A stretch of DNA of 50,444 nucleotides from assembly GCF_009377235.1 (NCBI RefSeq), contig NZ_VMNX01000041.1, positions 1-50,444 on the forward strand. The letters are read 5' to 3'. The stretch is from Streptomyces acidicola. Lineage in GTDB: Bacteria; Actinomycetota; Actinomycetes; Streptomycetales; Streptomycetaceae. The position numbers and the translations under genes were made by a program. Of this stretch, positions 25,701-32,696 are shown one piece after another (the first letter of the stretch is position 1; every line of letters starts with the position of its first letter). Under the pieces are notes generated by a model that was given only the letters and a program-made list of their open reading frames with translations, made no database searches and was not told the origin of the DNA.

Positions 25701-26430
25701 GAGGCACCACATTCCGTCCCTGATGTTCTCCCCCGACAGCAAGAAGCTGTACGCGGCGCTGACGGGACAGTTCAGGGTCGTCGTGTGGGACGTGGCGGAT
25801 TCCGGCGGGAAGCCTCGTACGGTGGCGGAGACCGACGGCTTCGCCGACCACGCTGCTCTCAGTCCCGACGGCACAACGCTCGCCGCCACCGGCCGCAGCG
25901 GCGGGGTCGGTCTGTGGGATACGGCCTCCGGCACCCGGTTGCGCCTCATCCGCGAAGCGGCCAACGCGGCGTTCAGCCCGGACGGAAAGACGTTGGCCAC
26001 CACGACAGTTGCAGGCAATCTTGCAGGCCGGTCCGTCTCCCTGTGGAACGTGGAGAACGGGGAGAAGGTCGGCAGCGACCTCGTTCCCGATTCGGGGGCG
26101 TTCCGTGCGCAGTTCAGCCCTGACGGGCGTCGGCTCGTGATCGTGGGCAGCCCCGGCGGTGGGCTCGTCAGTCGCCCGCAGGTGACGTTGTGGGACATCT
26201 CCAGCCGCCGACAGGTCGGCCCCGAAGTGGCCGCGGTGGACGCCGATGCCGCTCTGGGCTTCACCCCGGACGGTGATCGTCTCGTGACTGCCGGAAGCTA
26301 CGGCACGTCCATCGCCGAAGTCACGGCAGACGGATGGGTCTCCTCGCTGTGCGGCATGGTCACCCGCCGACTCAGCGCACAGGAGTGGCAGGACGTCGCG
26401 CCCGGGGAGCGGTACCGCTGGCCGTGCTGA
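22726..26430 (+). CDS. Transmembrane TIR-domain protein with extracytoplasmic WD40-like propeller
   Basis: GTG 22726 has GAGGGGG upstream; 1234 residues. Residues ~25-250 hold about six membrane segments. Residues ~272-390 are a TIR domain: KVFLSYSRKDTDYARRL, LWVDWQAITPSERWRESI, SDALVVLLSRDA, YCWEECRQAIEQ with candidate catalytic Glu343, RILPVVIDPE. A further membrane helix is at ~485-505 (arginine-rich before, acidic after). A helical ALQYALAARGQADTAEAQNA segment leads to eight or more WD-like blades (EVWDVERA, ELWDLLDH, SLWDTGTG, VVWDVADS, GLWDTASG, SLWNVENG, TLWDISSR). No STAND NTPase lies between TIR and propeller. Many TIR domains are NADases. The charge pattern puts TIR inside and the propeller outside. 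Defence or surface sensing is inferred. Confidence 0.88.
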   Translation: MAGSAGLMRDRATLVRRLRSSEATVWLAACGAGWAVFLPLFGPWLALAGLLIPFAVFFPGHSFEALWRVRKDRITFAWSWRRLLRVQTLALPLALLAFCCGALVVTPSGNPVFWIVLVFLPVEVATLAVSGAVEIRAGGVPVGQENTTPGPRAVWPLVSLPIVVALLTAVASGVCAWVVRDRVRAVLAGTGLPVTDQVEGIVRWTDAQVVSSVFGPTYDRQWYWAFLVGAAGLLAAGCSLLLRNALLRAMAETDPFDRAPGAYGVPAESTSKVFLSYSRKDTDYARRLCARLEGRLGELWVDWQAITPSERWRESIAEGIRTSDALVVLLSRDALASTYCWEECRQAIEQRKRILPVVIDPELVRGSTSGLMRERGWGELTAYQNLSLVDPDEEQLAQGVEDIVAFVHQHHQWVAFHARLGVLAHQWWEGGRSDGLLLRADELSVAETWRRRTPDEEDFHAGLTEKQSRYLEESHGSVRRRTLRIRSALAAGTAAVVVLSGLVAAGQDGAEAQYRAALSRKLAAMADDVSGPDPERALQYALAARGQADTAEAQNAIAERLTNFNRVRTVVAPRGESVKKVLLSRRGDILLIERGQAAGGVEERGGTTEVWDVERARSRGVLSGSLLESGDQNARSLSADGRTVALTSDDATQVYLADTRTMRVKDSFSTVEAGVPTGLFQLSAGLSADGRRLFATAGFGDSNQTPNVLWDVRSHRIVEKSNCVGMTMSPSGRRAVCDGRLMELTDSDAVQDKALQDIDRGNSNFVGFTEDDGVLVNVAREARVYEQGTAHPWVPAPGMAAAGSTREGNGPMLGGRYAVLTKAGENRFELWDLLDHRRMGSASTVEKAMDMRRGDGPPKFEPAERVSEVETADGSLVATAAVDESVVLWEKGGAGRISERLPVPAKEGLYAVSQDARTVASSSGRTVSLWDTGTGERTGNFRLSENGGMPAFSPDGSLLAVAVGLREGRMNVEVFRVRDGRRVSRFEAGNDERHHIPSLMFSPDSKKLYAALTGQFRVVVWDVADSGGKPRTVAETDGFADHAALSPDGTTLAATGRSGGVGLWDTASGTRLRLIREAANAAFSPDGKTLATTTVAGNLAGRSVSLWNVENGEKVGSDLVPDSGAFRAQFSPDGRRLVIVGSPGGGLVSRPQVTLWDISSRRQVGPEVAAVDADAALGFTPDGDRLVTAGSYGTSIAEVTADGWVSSLCGMVTRRLSAQEWQDVAPGERYRWPC

Positions 26431-26440
26431 CCGGGTCAGC
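26426..26440. terminator. 15-bp palindrome spanning two convergent stop codons
   Basis: GCTGACCGGGTCAGC is perfectly self-complementary apart from its central base. It contains the TGA of the TIR gene (26428-26430) and, on the other strand, the TGA of the SLATT-like gene (26436-26438). It probably acts as a shared compact terminator. Confidence 0.65.
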
Positions 26441-27326
26441 CCACCGTCCAGCGGATCATCCACGCCTCGTTCTGCACGGAGATCACGTGCTCGCACGCGG
26501 CCACGAACCGGTCGGCGGCCTCCGGTGCCGGCTGGGGCTCGGCCGACCACCGTTCCAGCAACCGATCCAGCTCCTGTGCGGTGCGTGTGAACTCCAACTG
26601 CTGGTAGGCGTACCGCTGCGCGACCGCATGCGCGGTGACCGCCACTCCGATCGACGCCGCGACCGCGATCCACGCCGCGATCTGCTCCACGCCCCACGCG
26701 GCGGCGACCGCCGCCATCACCGCCCCGAGCCCGCCCAGTGCGAACTCGATCCGCTCGTGCAGCCGGACCTTGCGGTGCATGTACGCGGCCCGCGGCCGGT
26801 AGTACGTCTGCAGTTGCAGCCGCAGCCTCTGTTCCACATACGACTCCACCTCCCGGACATCGGGCACCCGTCGCTCAACGGCCGTGATGCCGATGGTGTG
26901 CCGCAGCAGGTCTTCCCCGTCCGCCACGAACCCGCGGGCCCGCTCGCGCAGCAGATCACCGCCGCTGTCGTTCCCACGGTAGGCGCCGACTCCGGCCAGG
27001 CAGACGTACACTTCGGCCTTGAGGGCCTCGGAGACGGCGCGCAGCCGGATCCAGTCGCTCACTCTGTCGGGTCCGCCGCGCCGGCCCATCAGCGGTGCGG
27101 CCCCGGCGGCGACCGCGGCGGCAAAGGCCAGCACCCTGCCCACGGCCTCGTTCCACGTCAGCGTCTGGGACGCCGCAGTGCCCAGCGCCGCCGCCGTCAC
27201 TCCCAGCGCCAAGGCCCTCGCCCTGGCCCGTACCACCTGCTCCTTGAGCTGCCCCGCAGCCTGAGACCACACACTCTGCTGATCCCAGACCGCGGTTATC
27301 GCCGTACCGTGTGAAGTCCCCGTCAT
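26436..27326 (-). CDS. SLATT/DUF4231-like multi-pass membrane protein
   Basis: The chosen start is ATG 27326; the 296-residue product begins MTGTSHGTAITAVWDQQSVW. It has two pairs of membrane helices: ALALGVTAAALGTAASQT with VLAFAAAVAAGAAPLMG, and IEFALGGLGAVMAAVAAAW with IAAWIAVAASIGVAVTAHAV. Helical regions with RAxYMHRKVRLHERIEF and RLRLQLQTYYRPRA lie between them. This layout is typical of SLATT and DUF4231 domains, predicted pore-forming effectors of bacterial conflict systems. It converges on the TIR gene with five bases between stops. A leaderless-type promoter precedes it. The family call rests on layout and remembered motifs. Confidence 0.72.
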   Translation of the reverse strand: MTGTSHGTAITAVWDQQSVWSQAAGQLKEQVVRARARALALGVTAAALGTAASQTLTWNEAVGRVLAFAAAVAAGAAPLMGRRGGPDRVSDWIRLRAVSEALKAEVYVCLAGVGAYRGNDSGGDLLRERARGFVADGEDLLRHTIGITAVERRVPDVREVESYVEQRLRLQLQTYYRPRAAYMHRKVRLHERIEFALGGLGAVMAAVAAAWGVEQIAAWIAVAASIGVAVTAHAVAQRYAYQQLEFTRTAQELDRLLERWSAEPQPAPEAADRFVAACEHVISVQNEAWMIRWTVG

Positions 27327-27333
27327 GGAGCGG

Positions 27334-27362
27334 ATAGTGACAGGGCATGGGGTGTTCGCCAA
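27334..27362 (-). promoter_or_regulatory. Possible leaderless promoter of the SLATT-like gene
   Basis: On the minus strand TTGGCG (27362-27357) and CACTAT (27339-27334) are 17 bases apart, and the ATG follows seven bases after CACTAT. There is no ribosome binding site, so the transcript would begin at or near the start codon. The -35 is good; the -10 match is weak. Confidence 0.4.
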
Positions 27363-27427
27363 GCCGGGCTGCTGCTGGGCCTCGACCCCATCAAGGAGGA
27401 CTGCTCCGGCCCCGCCCGAAAGACGCC

Positions 27428-27661
27428 CTACTCCTCGGGCGGAAACACCGTCTCCCCGCTCCCCGGCAGCGTGATGACGATGGCCTCCACCGGGCAGCTC
27501 TCCGCCGCCTCCAGGATCTTCTCGTTGGCGTCCGTGTCGGGAGCGGCGGGGTGGGACTGACGGCCCGCGTCGAGATGGAAGCCGTCCGGGGCGTGGTGCA
27601 CGCACTGGGCCGAGCCGATGCACAGGGAGCGGTCGACCTCGACGTGCCAGCGGTCGCCCAT
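27428..27661 (-). CDS. 3Fe-4S ferredoxin (P450-partner type)
   Basis: The 77-residue product has the cysteine pattern CIGSAQC (C-x5-C) and CPVEAI. This three-cysteine set is typical of the 3Fe-4S ferredoxins that pass electrons to actinobacterial P450s. Its ATG is two bases after the aldehyde dehydrogenase stop, so the two are co-transcribed from a promoter region carrying a KstR-like box. The CYP125-type P450 at 39.4 kb is the likely electron acceptor, which is inferred from shared regulation. Confidence 0.92.
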   Translation of the reverse strand: MGDRWHVEVDRSLCIGSAQCVHHAPDGFHLDAGRQSHPAAPDTDANEKILEAAESCPVEAIVITLPGSGETVFPPEE

Positions 27662-27663
27662 CC

Positions 27664-29121
27664 TCACGCCCCCCAGCCCGCGGGCAGGTGGATCATCTTG
27701 TGCTCGAAGTACTCGCCGTACCCCTCGGGCCCGAACTCCCGCCCCAGACCGGAGTTCTTGTAGCCGCCGAACGGGCCGAGCATGTCGAGGCTGAAGGTGT
27801 TGACGGAGTACGTGCCCGTGCGGACCTGCCGGGCGACCTCGATGCCGCGCTCGGTGTCCGCGGTCCACACACTGCCGCTCAGTCCGTACTCGGAGTCGTT
27901 CGCGATCTTCACCGCGTCGCTCTCGTCGCCGTACGGGATGAGGCAGATGACCGGGCCGAAGATCTCCTCGCGGGCGATGCGCATGGAGTTGTCGACGTCG
28001 CCGAAGAGGGTCGGCTCGACGTACCAGCCCTGCTCGAAGCCGGACGGACGCCCACCGCCGGTGAGGAGCTTGGCGCCCTCCTCCTGGCCGATGCGGATGT
28101 AGTCGAGAGAGCGCTGTTGCTGGCGGCGGGCGACCAACGGGCCGAGCTCCGTGGTCGGGTCGAGCGGGTCACCGACCTTCAACGCGCTCGCGGCGGCGGC
28201 GAAGGCCCCGGCGAACTCGTCGTAGCGGGTGCGCGGGACGAGGATGCGGGTCTGGGCCACACACGCCTGGCCGTTGATCATCCAGGCGAAGGGGGCGATG
28301 CCCGCGACGGCGGTCCCCGCGTCGGCGTCCGGCAGGATCACCGCCGCCGACTTGCCGCCGAGTTCGAGAGTGACGCGGGTCAGGTTGCGCGCGCAGACCT
28401 CCATGACCCGCTTGCCCGCGGCGACCGACCCCGTGAAGGACACCTTGTCCACGCCCTCGTGCCCCACCAGGTACTCGCTGACCTCACGGTCGGCGGGCAG
28501 GATCGACAGCACGCCCTCGGGCAGCCCCGCCTCGGCGGCGATCTCCGCCAACAGGTAGGCGTCCAGCGGTGTTTCGGGCGACACCTTCAGCACCGCGGTG
28601 CAGCCCGCGAGCAGCGCGGGCGCGAGCTTGGCGGCGGCGGTGAACTGCGGCACGTTCCACGGCACGACGGCCGCGACCACCCCGACGGGCTCCCGCCGCA
28701 CCAGCAGCTTGCCGAGCACACCGTCCCGCTTCTCCTCGTACGTGAAGCCGCGGGCGGTCGTGATCGCCGCGTCCCACACCATCATCGAGGCGAGCGCCTG
28801 CACCATGATCGACGAGGTGTAGGGGGTGCCGTTCTGGGCGGAGATCACACGGGCGATCTCCTCGTGGCGGACCGCGATCGCGTCCTTGATCCGGGTGACG
28901 ACCTCGATGCGCTCGTCGAGCGTCGTACGCGGCCAGGGGCCCTCGTCGAACGCCCTGCGCGCGACCGCCACCGCCCGGTCCACATCCGCCCTGGAGGCGT
29001 GCGGCACACGGCCGATGACCTCCTCGGTGTGCGGCGAGACCACCTCGATGACGTCCTCGCCGAGGGGGTCGGTCAACTCCCCGCCGATGAACAGCTGTCC
29101 GTGTTCCACGAGCTCGGCCAT
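27664..29121 (-). CDS. NAD(P)-dependent aldehyde dehydrogenase
   Basis: ATG 29121 has GGGGAGG nine bases upstream; 485 residues, full length for the family. Visible motifs are VPWNVPQFTAAAKLAPALLAG, the catalytic base Glu253 in LELGGKS, the nucleophile Cys287 in NGQACVAQTR and EIFGPVICLIPY. It oxidises an aldehyde to the acid. With the ferredoxin downstream and a KstR-like box upstream, a role in turning the terminal aldehyde of a sterol side chain into the C26/C27 acid is plausible, next to the alcohol dehydrogenase at 4.7 kb. Substrate is not readable from sequence. Confidence 0.92.
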   Translation of the reverse strand: MAELVEHGQLFIGGELTDPLGEDVIEVVSPHTEEVIGRVPHASRADVDRAVAVARRAFDEGPWPRTTLDERIEVVTRIKDAIAVRHEEIARVISAQNGTPYTSSIMVQALASMMVWDAAITTARGFTYEEKRDGVLGKLLVRREPVGVVAAVVPWNVPQFTAAAKLAPALLAGCTAVLKVSPETPLDAYLLAEIAAEAGLPEGVLSILPADREVSEYLVGHEGVDKVSFTGSVAAGKRVMEVCARNLTRVTLELGGKSAAVILPDADAGTAVAGIAPFAWMINGQACVAQTRILVPRTRYDEFAGAFAAAASALKVGDPLDPTTELGPLVARRQQQRSLDYIRIGQEEGAKLLTGGGRPSGFEQGWYVEPTLFGDVDNSMRIAREEIFGPVICLIPYGDESDAVKIANDSEYGLSGSVWTADTERGIEVARQVRTGTYSVNTFSLDMLGPFGGYKNSGLGREFGPEGYGEYFEHKMIHLPAGWGA

Positions 29122-29160
29122 GGTCGACTGCCTCCCCGGGTGCGTACGTCCTTGTTCTGT

Positions 29161-29216
29161 GCCGTTCTTCTGAGCCGTTCTTCTCTGAGGTATTCCTCTG
29201 AACGGTATTCCTCTGA
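29161..29216. repeat. Short direct repeats in the aldehyde dehydrogenase leader
   Basis: GGTATTCCTCTGA occurs at 29189-29201 and again at 29204-29216. Related units GCCGTTCTTCTGA (29161) and GCCGTTCTTCTCTGA (29174) precede them. Read on the transcribed minus strand, these are four TCAGA-GGAA-type units with SD-like purine runs, 40 to 95 bases upstream of the real ribosome binding site. Confidence 0.8.
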
Positions 29217-29228
29217 CGATCCATCAGA
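29212..29228. promoter_or_regulatory. Second palindrome, aldehyde dehydrogenase promoter
   Basis: TCTGACGATCCATCAGA has 7-bp arms with one mismatched pair. Its reverse complement differs from the site at 39335 at two of 17 positions. It lies between the aldehyde dehydrogenase and metallo-hydrolase genes, 91 bases upstream of the former's start, in the same region as a KstR-like box. Confidence 0.65.
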
Positions 29229-29232
29229 CACG

Positions 29233-29250
29233 GGAACTGATACCAGTTCC
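29233..29250. promoter_or_regulatory. GGAACTG-ATAC-CAGTTCC inverted repeat
   Basis: This 18-bp element has perfect 7-bp arms and a 4-bp spacer. It sits four bases beyond the second palindrome and 57 bases before the KstR-like box in the divergent intergenic region. It does not match the KstR pattern. It may be an operator for a third regulator. Confidence 0.55.
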
Positions 29251-29306
29251 AGTTGGAGGAGTCCACGGATGGGACGGGTATGCGAGGGGGCTACTCGGGC
29301 TCTCAT

Positions 29307-29328
29307 CGAAACCTGTTCTAGTTATAGT
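29307..29328 (+). promoter_or_regulatory. Metallo-hydrolase promoter with KstR-like box
   Basis: CGAAACCTGTTCTA (29307-29320) matches seven of eight fixed bases of TnnAACnnGTTnnA. It is followed immediately by a -10 element TATAGT (29323-29328), so a bound repressor would cover the -35/-10 spacer. Transcription from here would start near 29335 and reach the ATG at 29358. The same box may also repress the divergent aldehyde dehydrogenase. Confidence 0.65.
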
Positions 29329-29357
29329 GGCCCCGGGACACGGCGATGGGGGACCTC

Positions 29358-30392
29358 ATGGCGGCGAGTACGCGGGTGACCGATCACGGCGGGGGCGTGT
29401 GGAGCATCCAGGTGCCCATCCCGGACAACCCCCTCGGACACACGCTCGTGTACGCGGTCGACACCGACCGTGGTCCCGTACTGATCGACACCGGCTGGGA
29501 CGACCCGGCCTCCTGGGACACACTCACCGAAGGCCTGACCGCCTGCGGTACGTCCGTCGGCGAGCTGTACGGCGTGATCGTCACCCACCACCACCCCGAC
29601 CACCACGGTCTGTCGGGCCGGGTGCGCGAGGCCTCCGGTGCCTGGGTGGCGATGCACGCGGCAGACCGCGCGATCGTCCGCCGGACCCGCGAGACCAGGC
29701 CGGGCCGCTGGTTCACCTACATGACCGCCAAGCTCACGGCCGCGGGCGCACCCGAGGAACACGTGGCGCCCCTGCGCACCTCCGAGCCCCGCGCACTGCC
29801 CGGCTTCTCCCCCGCGCTCCCCGACCGCGAGATCGTCCCCGGCGAACTCCTCGACCTCCCCGGCCGCCGCCTCCGCGCGATCTGGACCCCGGGCCACACC
29901 CCCGGCCACGTCTGCCTCCACCTGGAGGAGTCCCATCCCGACCGACTCCCGGGCCACGGACGTCTGTTCTCCGGCGACCATCTGCTCCCGGAGATCTCTC
30001 CGCACATCGGCCTGTACGAGGACCCGGACGACGCCACGGTCACCGATCCCCTGGGCGACTACCTCGACTCCCTCGAACGCGTCGGCCGCCTCGCCGCCGC
30101 CGAGATCCTCCCGGCCCACCAGTACGCCTTCACCGATGCCCCGTCCCGTGTGGGTGAGTTGCTCGCACACCACGAGCAGCGCCTCGCCGGACTCCTCACC
30201 CTCCTCTCGAACCCGCTGACCCCGTGGCAGCTCGCCGAACGCATGGAGTGGAACCGCCCCTGGGCCGACATCCCCCACGGGTCCAGGAACATCGCCGTCT
30301 CGGAAGCCGAGGCCCACCTGCGCCGCCTGGTCAAACTGGGTCACGCGGAGGCGGTGCCGGGCACGGACCCGGTGACGTACGTGGCCGTGTGA
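29358..30392 (+). CDS. MBL-fold metallo-hydrolase (LACTB2-like)
   Basis: I take ATG 29358, preceded by GGGGGAC; ATG 29346 is the alternative. About 344 residues. The metal site is THHHPDHHG, with later ligands in WTPGHTPGHVCLH and FSGDHLLPEI. The C-terminal ~80 residues form a winged-helix-like tail (QLAERMEWNRPW, AEAHLRRLVKLGHAEAV), as in LACTB2-type hydrolases. The family includes thioesterases, so clearing a CoA ester is possible but unproven. It is divergent from the aldehyde dehydrogenase gene across a region with a KstR-like box, and is followed by the cobalamin riboswitch. Confidence 0.88.
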   Translation: MAASTRVTDHGGGVWSIQVPIPDNPLGHTLVYAVDTDRGPVLIDTGWDDPASWDTLTEGLTACGTSVGELYGVIVTHHHPDHHGLSGRVREASGAWVAMHAADRAIVRRTRETRPGRWFTYMTAKLTAAGAPEEHVAPLRTSEPRALPGFSPALPDREIVPGELLDLPGRRLRAIWTPGHTPGHVCLHLEESHPDRLPGHGRLFSGDHLLPEISPHIGLYEDPDDATVTDPLGDYLDSLERVGRLAAAEILPAHQYAFTDAPSRVGELLAHHEQRLAGLLTLLSNPLTPWQLAERMEWNRPWADIPHGSRNIAVSEAEAHLRRLVKLGHAEAVPGTDPVTYVAV

Positions 30393-30459
30393 ACCGCTCA
30401 GGCCCGCGGGGCCCCCACCGGCACCGACAAGCCACCCCGCGGGCGTGTCACCGCGGGCG

Positions 30460-30706
30460 GGTAGAGTGTGCCGGTCGCCATCACACCCGTACGGGGGGAA
30501 GCCGGTGCAAATCCGGCACTGACCCGCAACCGTGAGCCGCCCCGAACCCAACAAGGGGGCCGGCAAGTCGGAATGCCTCGTACGGACGTGACCGGCTCGC
30601 GTCACCGGCAACCCGTCGGTGAACGGCACCGTCGAGGCATACGGAGCCGAGCCGCCCGGCTGTGCCGTGCTGTCCGGCTCCCCCACAGGGGGAGGCACCA
30701 CCCGTC
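30460..30706 (+). ncRNA. Cobalamin (B12) riboswitch with SD-sequestering hairpin
   Basis: The aptamer core is clear: GGGGGAAGCCGGTGCAAATC, then CCGGCACTGACCCGCAACCG (about 30494-30533), and the B12-box region GCAAGTCGGAATGCC (30563-30577). ATGCCTCG (30573-30580) can pair with CGAGGCAT (30633-30640), an alternative stem. CTCCCCC (30678-30684) pairs perfectly with GGGGGAG (30688-30694) and would hide the ribosome binding site of the gene at 30707. Translation control of the downstream uptake operon when B12 is bound is the natural reading. Confidence 0.92.
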
Positions 30707-31969
30707 ATGAACATACGTCGCAGCGCCGCGATACTGGCCGTCACAGCCGTGGCCGTACTCGGCACCGGGTCCGTGCCGGTCACCGCCTTCGCCGACGACT
30801 CCTCACCCTCCGCCTCCCCGTCCCAGTCGATCCCGCGCGGGCTGTACGGCTCCGCCGACCCCACGTACGACGGTGTCTGGCGCCAGTCCCTGGCCCTGCT
30901 CGCCCAGGACACCGTGGGTGTGAAGCCCGCCGTCGTCGCGGTGGACTGGCTGGTGGGGCAGCAGTGCGACAGCGGGGCGTTCGCGGCGTACCGTGCCGAC
31001 GCCTCCGCGAAGTGCGACGGCAAGACGCCGGTCGACACCAACAGCACCGCGGCGGCCGTCCAGGCCCTCGCCGCACTCGGCGGGCACGACGGCGAGGTCG
31101 GCCGGGCCGTGCGCTGGCTGAAGGGCGCGCAGAACGAGGACGGCGGGTGGGGCTACCAGCCGGGTGGCGCGAGCGACGCGAACTCGACGTCCGTCGTCAT
31201 CGGCGCCTTCGTGGCCGTCGGCGACGAGCCCGCGGAGCAGAAGAAGGGCGAGCACTCCCCGTACGAGGCGCTGCGCGCCCTGTCCGTCCCCTGTGACGAG
31301 GACGGCGGCGGCGCCTTCGCCTTCCAGCCCGACAAGAAGGGCGGGCTGCTCGCGAACGCCGACGCCACGGCGGCCGCGGTGCTCGGCGGTCTCGGCAAGG
31401 GGTTCGTGGCGAAGGCCGGCAAGGACGACGCCCGTACGGCCGCCGAGTGCGTCGGCGGTGACGACCTCTCACCCGAGGACGCGGCCCGCAACGGGGCCCT
31501 CTACCTGACTGAGGCCCTCGCGAAGGACGGCTACCTGAAGTCCTCCCTCCCGGGCGCCGAGGACCAGCCCGACCACGGCAACACGGCCGACGCGGTCGTC
31601 GCGCTCGCCGCTGCCGGGCAGAAGGACAGCACCGCGAAGCCGCTGGCCTGGCTGGAGAAGAACTCCGTCCCCTGGGCGGCCGGGGCGGGTCCGGCCGCGT
31701 ACGCGCAGCTCATCCTCGCCGCCCACGCCACGGGCACCGACCCGCGCGACTTCGGCGGCACCGACCTCGTCAAGAAGCTGAACGCGACCGGCCCGGCCCC
31801 CGAGGTGCCCAACCGCTCCACCGCGGCCGACGCGGACGAGAAGGGGGATGAGAAGGGGAAGGACGACGGCTCCGTGTTCGGCGTGTGGTGGATCGTCGGG
31901 ACGTGCCTGGTCGCCGGTATCGGTGTCGGGTTCCTGCTCAGCGGCCGTACGAAGAAGCAGCAGCCGTGA
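30707..31969 (+). CDS. Surface-anchored alpha-toroid protein of the cobalamin operon
   Basis: ATG 30707 lies 14 bases after GGGGGAGG; 420 residues. A signal peptide (AAILAVTAVAVLGTGSVPVTAFA) is followed by prenyltransferase/squalene-cyclase-like repeats: QCDSGAFAAY, DTNSTAAAVQALAALGGH, NEDGGWGYQPGG, DHGNTADAVVALAAAGQ. A charged linker (DEKGDEKGKDD) and a C-terminal membrane anchor (WWIVGTCLVAGIGVGFLL) end it. The same alpha/alpha-barrel fold forms the B12-binding half of animal intrinsic factor and transcobalamin. Placement directly behind a B12 riboswitch and before ECF transporter genes suggests a surface B12-capture protein. Binding is inferred. Confidence 0.85.
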   Translation: MNIRRSAAILAVTAVAVLGTGSVPVTAFADDSSPSASPSQSIPRGLYGSADPTYDGVWRQSLALLAQDTVGVKPAVVAVDWLVGQQCDSGAFAAYRADASAKCDGKTPVDTNSTAAAVQALAALGGHDGEVGRAVRWLKGAQNEDGGWGYQPGGASDANSTSVVIGAFVAVGDEPAEQKKGEHSPYEALRALSVPCDEDGGGAFAFQPDKKGGLLANADATAAAVLGGLGKGFVAKAGKDDARTAAECVGGDDLSPEDAARNGALYLTEALAKDGYLKSSLPGAEDQPDHGNTADAVVALAAAGQKDSTAKPLAWLEKNSVPWAAGAGPAAYAQLILAAHATGTDPRDFGGTDLVKKLNATGPAPEVPNRSTAADADEKGDEKGKDDGSVFGVWWIVGTCLVAGIGVGFLLSGRTKKQQP

Positions 31970-32691
31970 TCCCTCGTCGTACGTCTCCCGCGAACCCGTT
32001 CCGGTTCCTGTTCCTGCTCGCCCTCGTCATCGTCGTCTGGGGCGCCGGCCCGGCTCTGGCCACCGGCTACCGCTACTGGTCGTTCTGGGAGCAGGACGGC
32101 GGGCGGGGCGACGGGCGGAACGGCGGTTCGGCCTGGACGTACGCCACGCAGGGCCCCTCGACGGCCCGCCCCTCCGACGGCGACGTCCAGGGCCTGCGTT
32201 TCGCGGTCAGCCGGGACGCGGACGACGCGGCCGAGCCGCGCGGCGCCGCGGACTTCGCGTCCATCTGTGCCAAGACGCCCCCGAGCGAGGGCCGAAAGCG
32301 CGTGGCCCTCGTCATCGACTTCGGTACGGCGGCGGACGCCCCGTCCGGTGAGACGCCCCCGGAGCCCCGCACGGCCTGCGCCCTCGTACCGGAGGACGCG
32401 ACGACCGCCGAAGCCCTGGCAGCGGTGGCGGGGCCCCTTCGCTACGACACGAACGCCCTGCTGTGCGCCATCGCGGACTACCCGGAGATGGGCTGCGGCG
32501 ATCCGGTCCCGGACAGCGGGGCGGACACCGGGGCGGGCACCGGGGCGAGTGCCTCGGACGAGGGTTCGCAGGCGTCCGGCGCGGAGGACGGCTCCTCCGG
32601 CGGACCGTCCCTCGGCCTGTACGCGGGTGCCGGTGTCGTGGTGCTGCTGGGCGCGGCGGCGGTGTGGCAGGCGCGCCGCCGCAGGGGCTGA
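31966..32691 (+). CDS. Membrane-anchored secreted protein of the B12 operon (SCO2322-like)
   Basis: The start is GTG 31966, overlapping the preceding stop (GTGA). The 241-residue product has a signal segment (FRFLFLLALVIVVWGAGPALA) and an extracytoplasmic domain starting YRYWSFWEQDGG, with four cysteines (ICAK, TACAL, LLCAI, MGCGD). An acidic Ser/Gly linker leads to a C-terminal anchor (GLYAGAGVVVLLGAAAVW). I recall it as the SCO2322 family; no activity is known. Between the toroid protein and the EcfT gene, a part in presenting B12 to the transporter is likely. Confidence 0.82.
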   Translation: MIPRRTSPANPFRFLFLLALVIVVWGAGPALATGYRYWSFWEQDGGRGDGRNGGSAWTYATQGPSTARPSDGDVQGLRFAVSRDADDAAEPRGAADFASICAKTPPSEGRKRVALVIDFGTAADAPSGETPPEPRTACALVPEDATTAEALAAVAGPLRYDTNALLCAIADYPEMGCGDPVPDSGADTGAGTGASASDEGSQASGAEDGSSGGPSLGLYAGAGVVVLLGAAAVWQARRRRG

Positions 32692-32696
32692 GGACG

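Noticed and set aside
22726..26430. STAND-type NLR with TIR effector
   Set aside because: No Walker A/B or NB-ARC/NACHT segment exists between the TIR domain and the propeller; a membrane helix is there instead.
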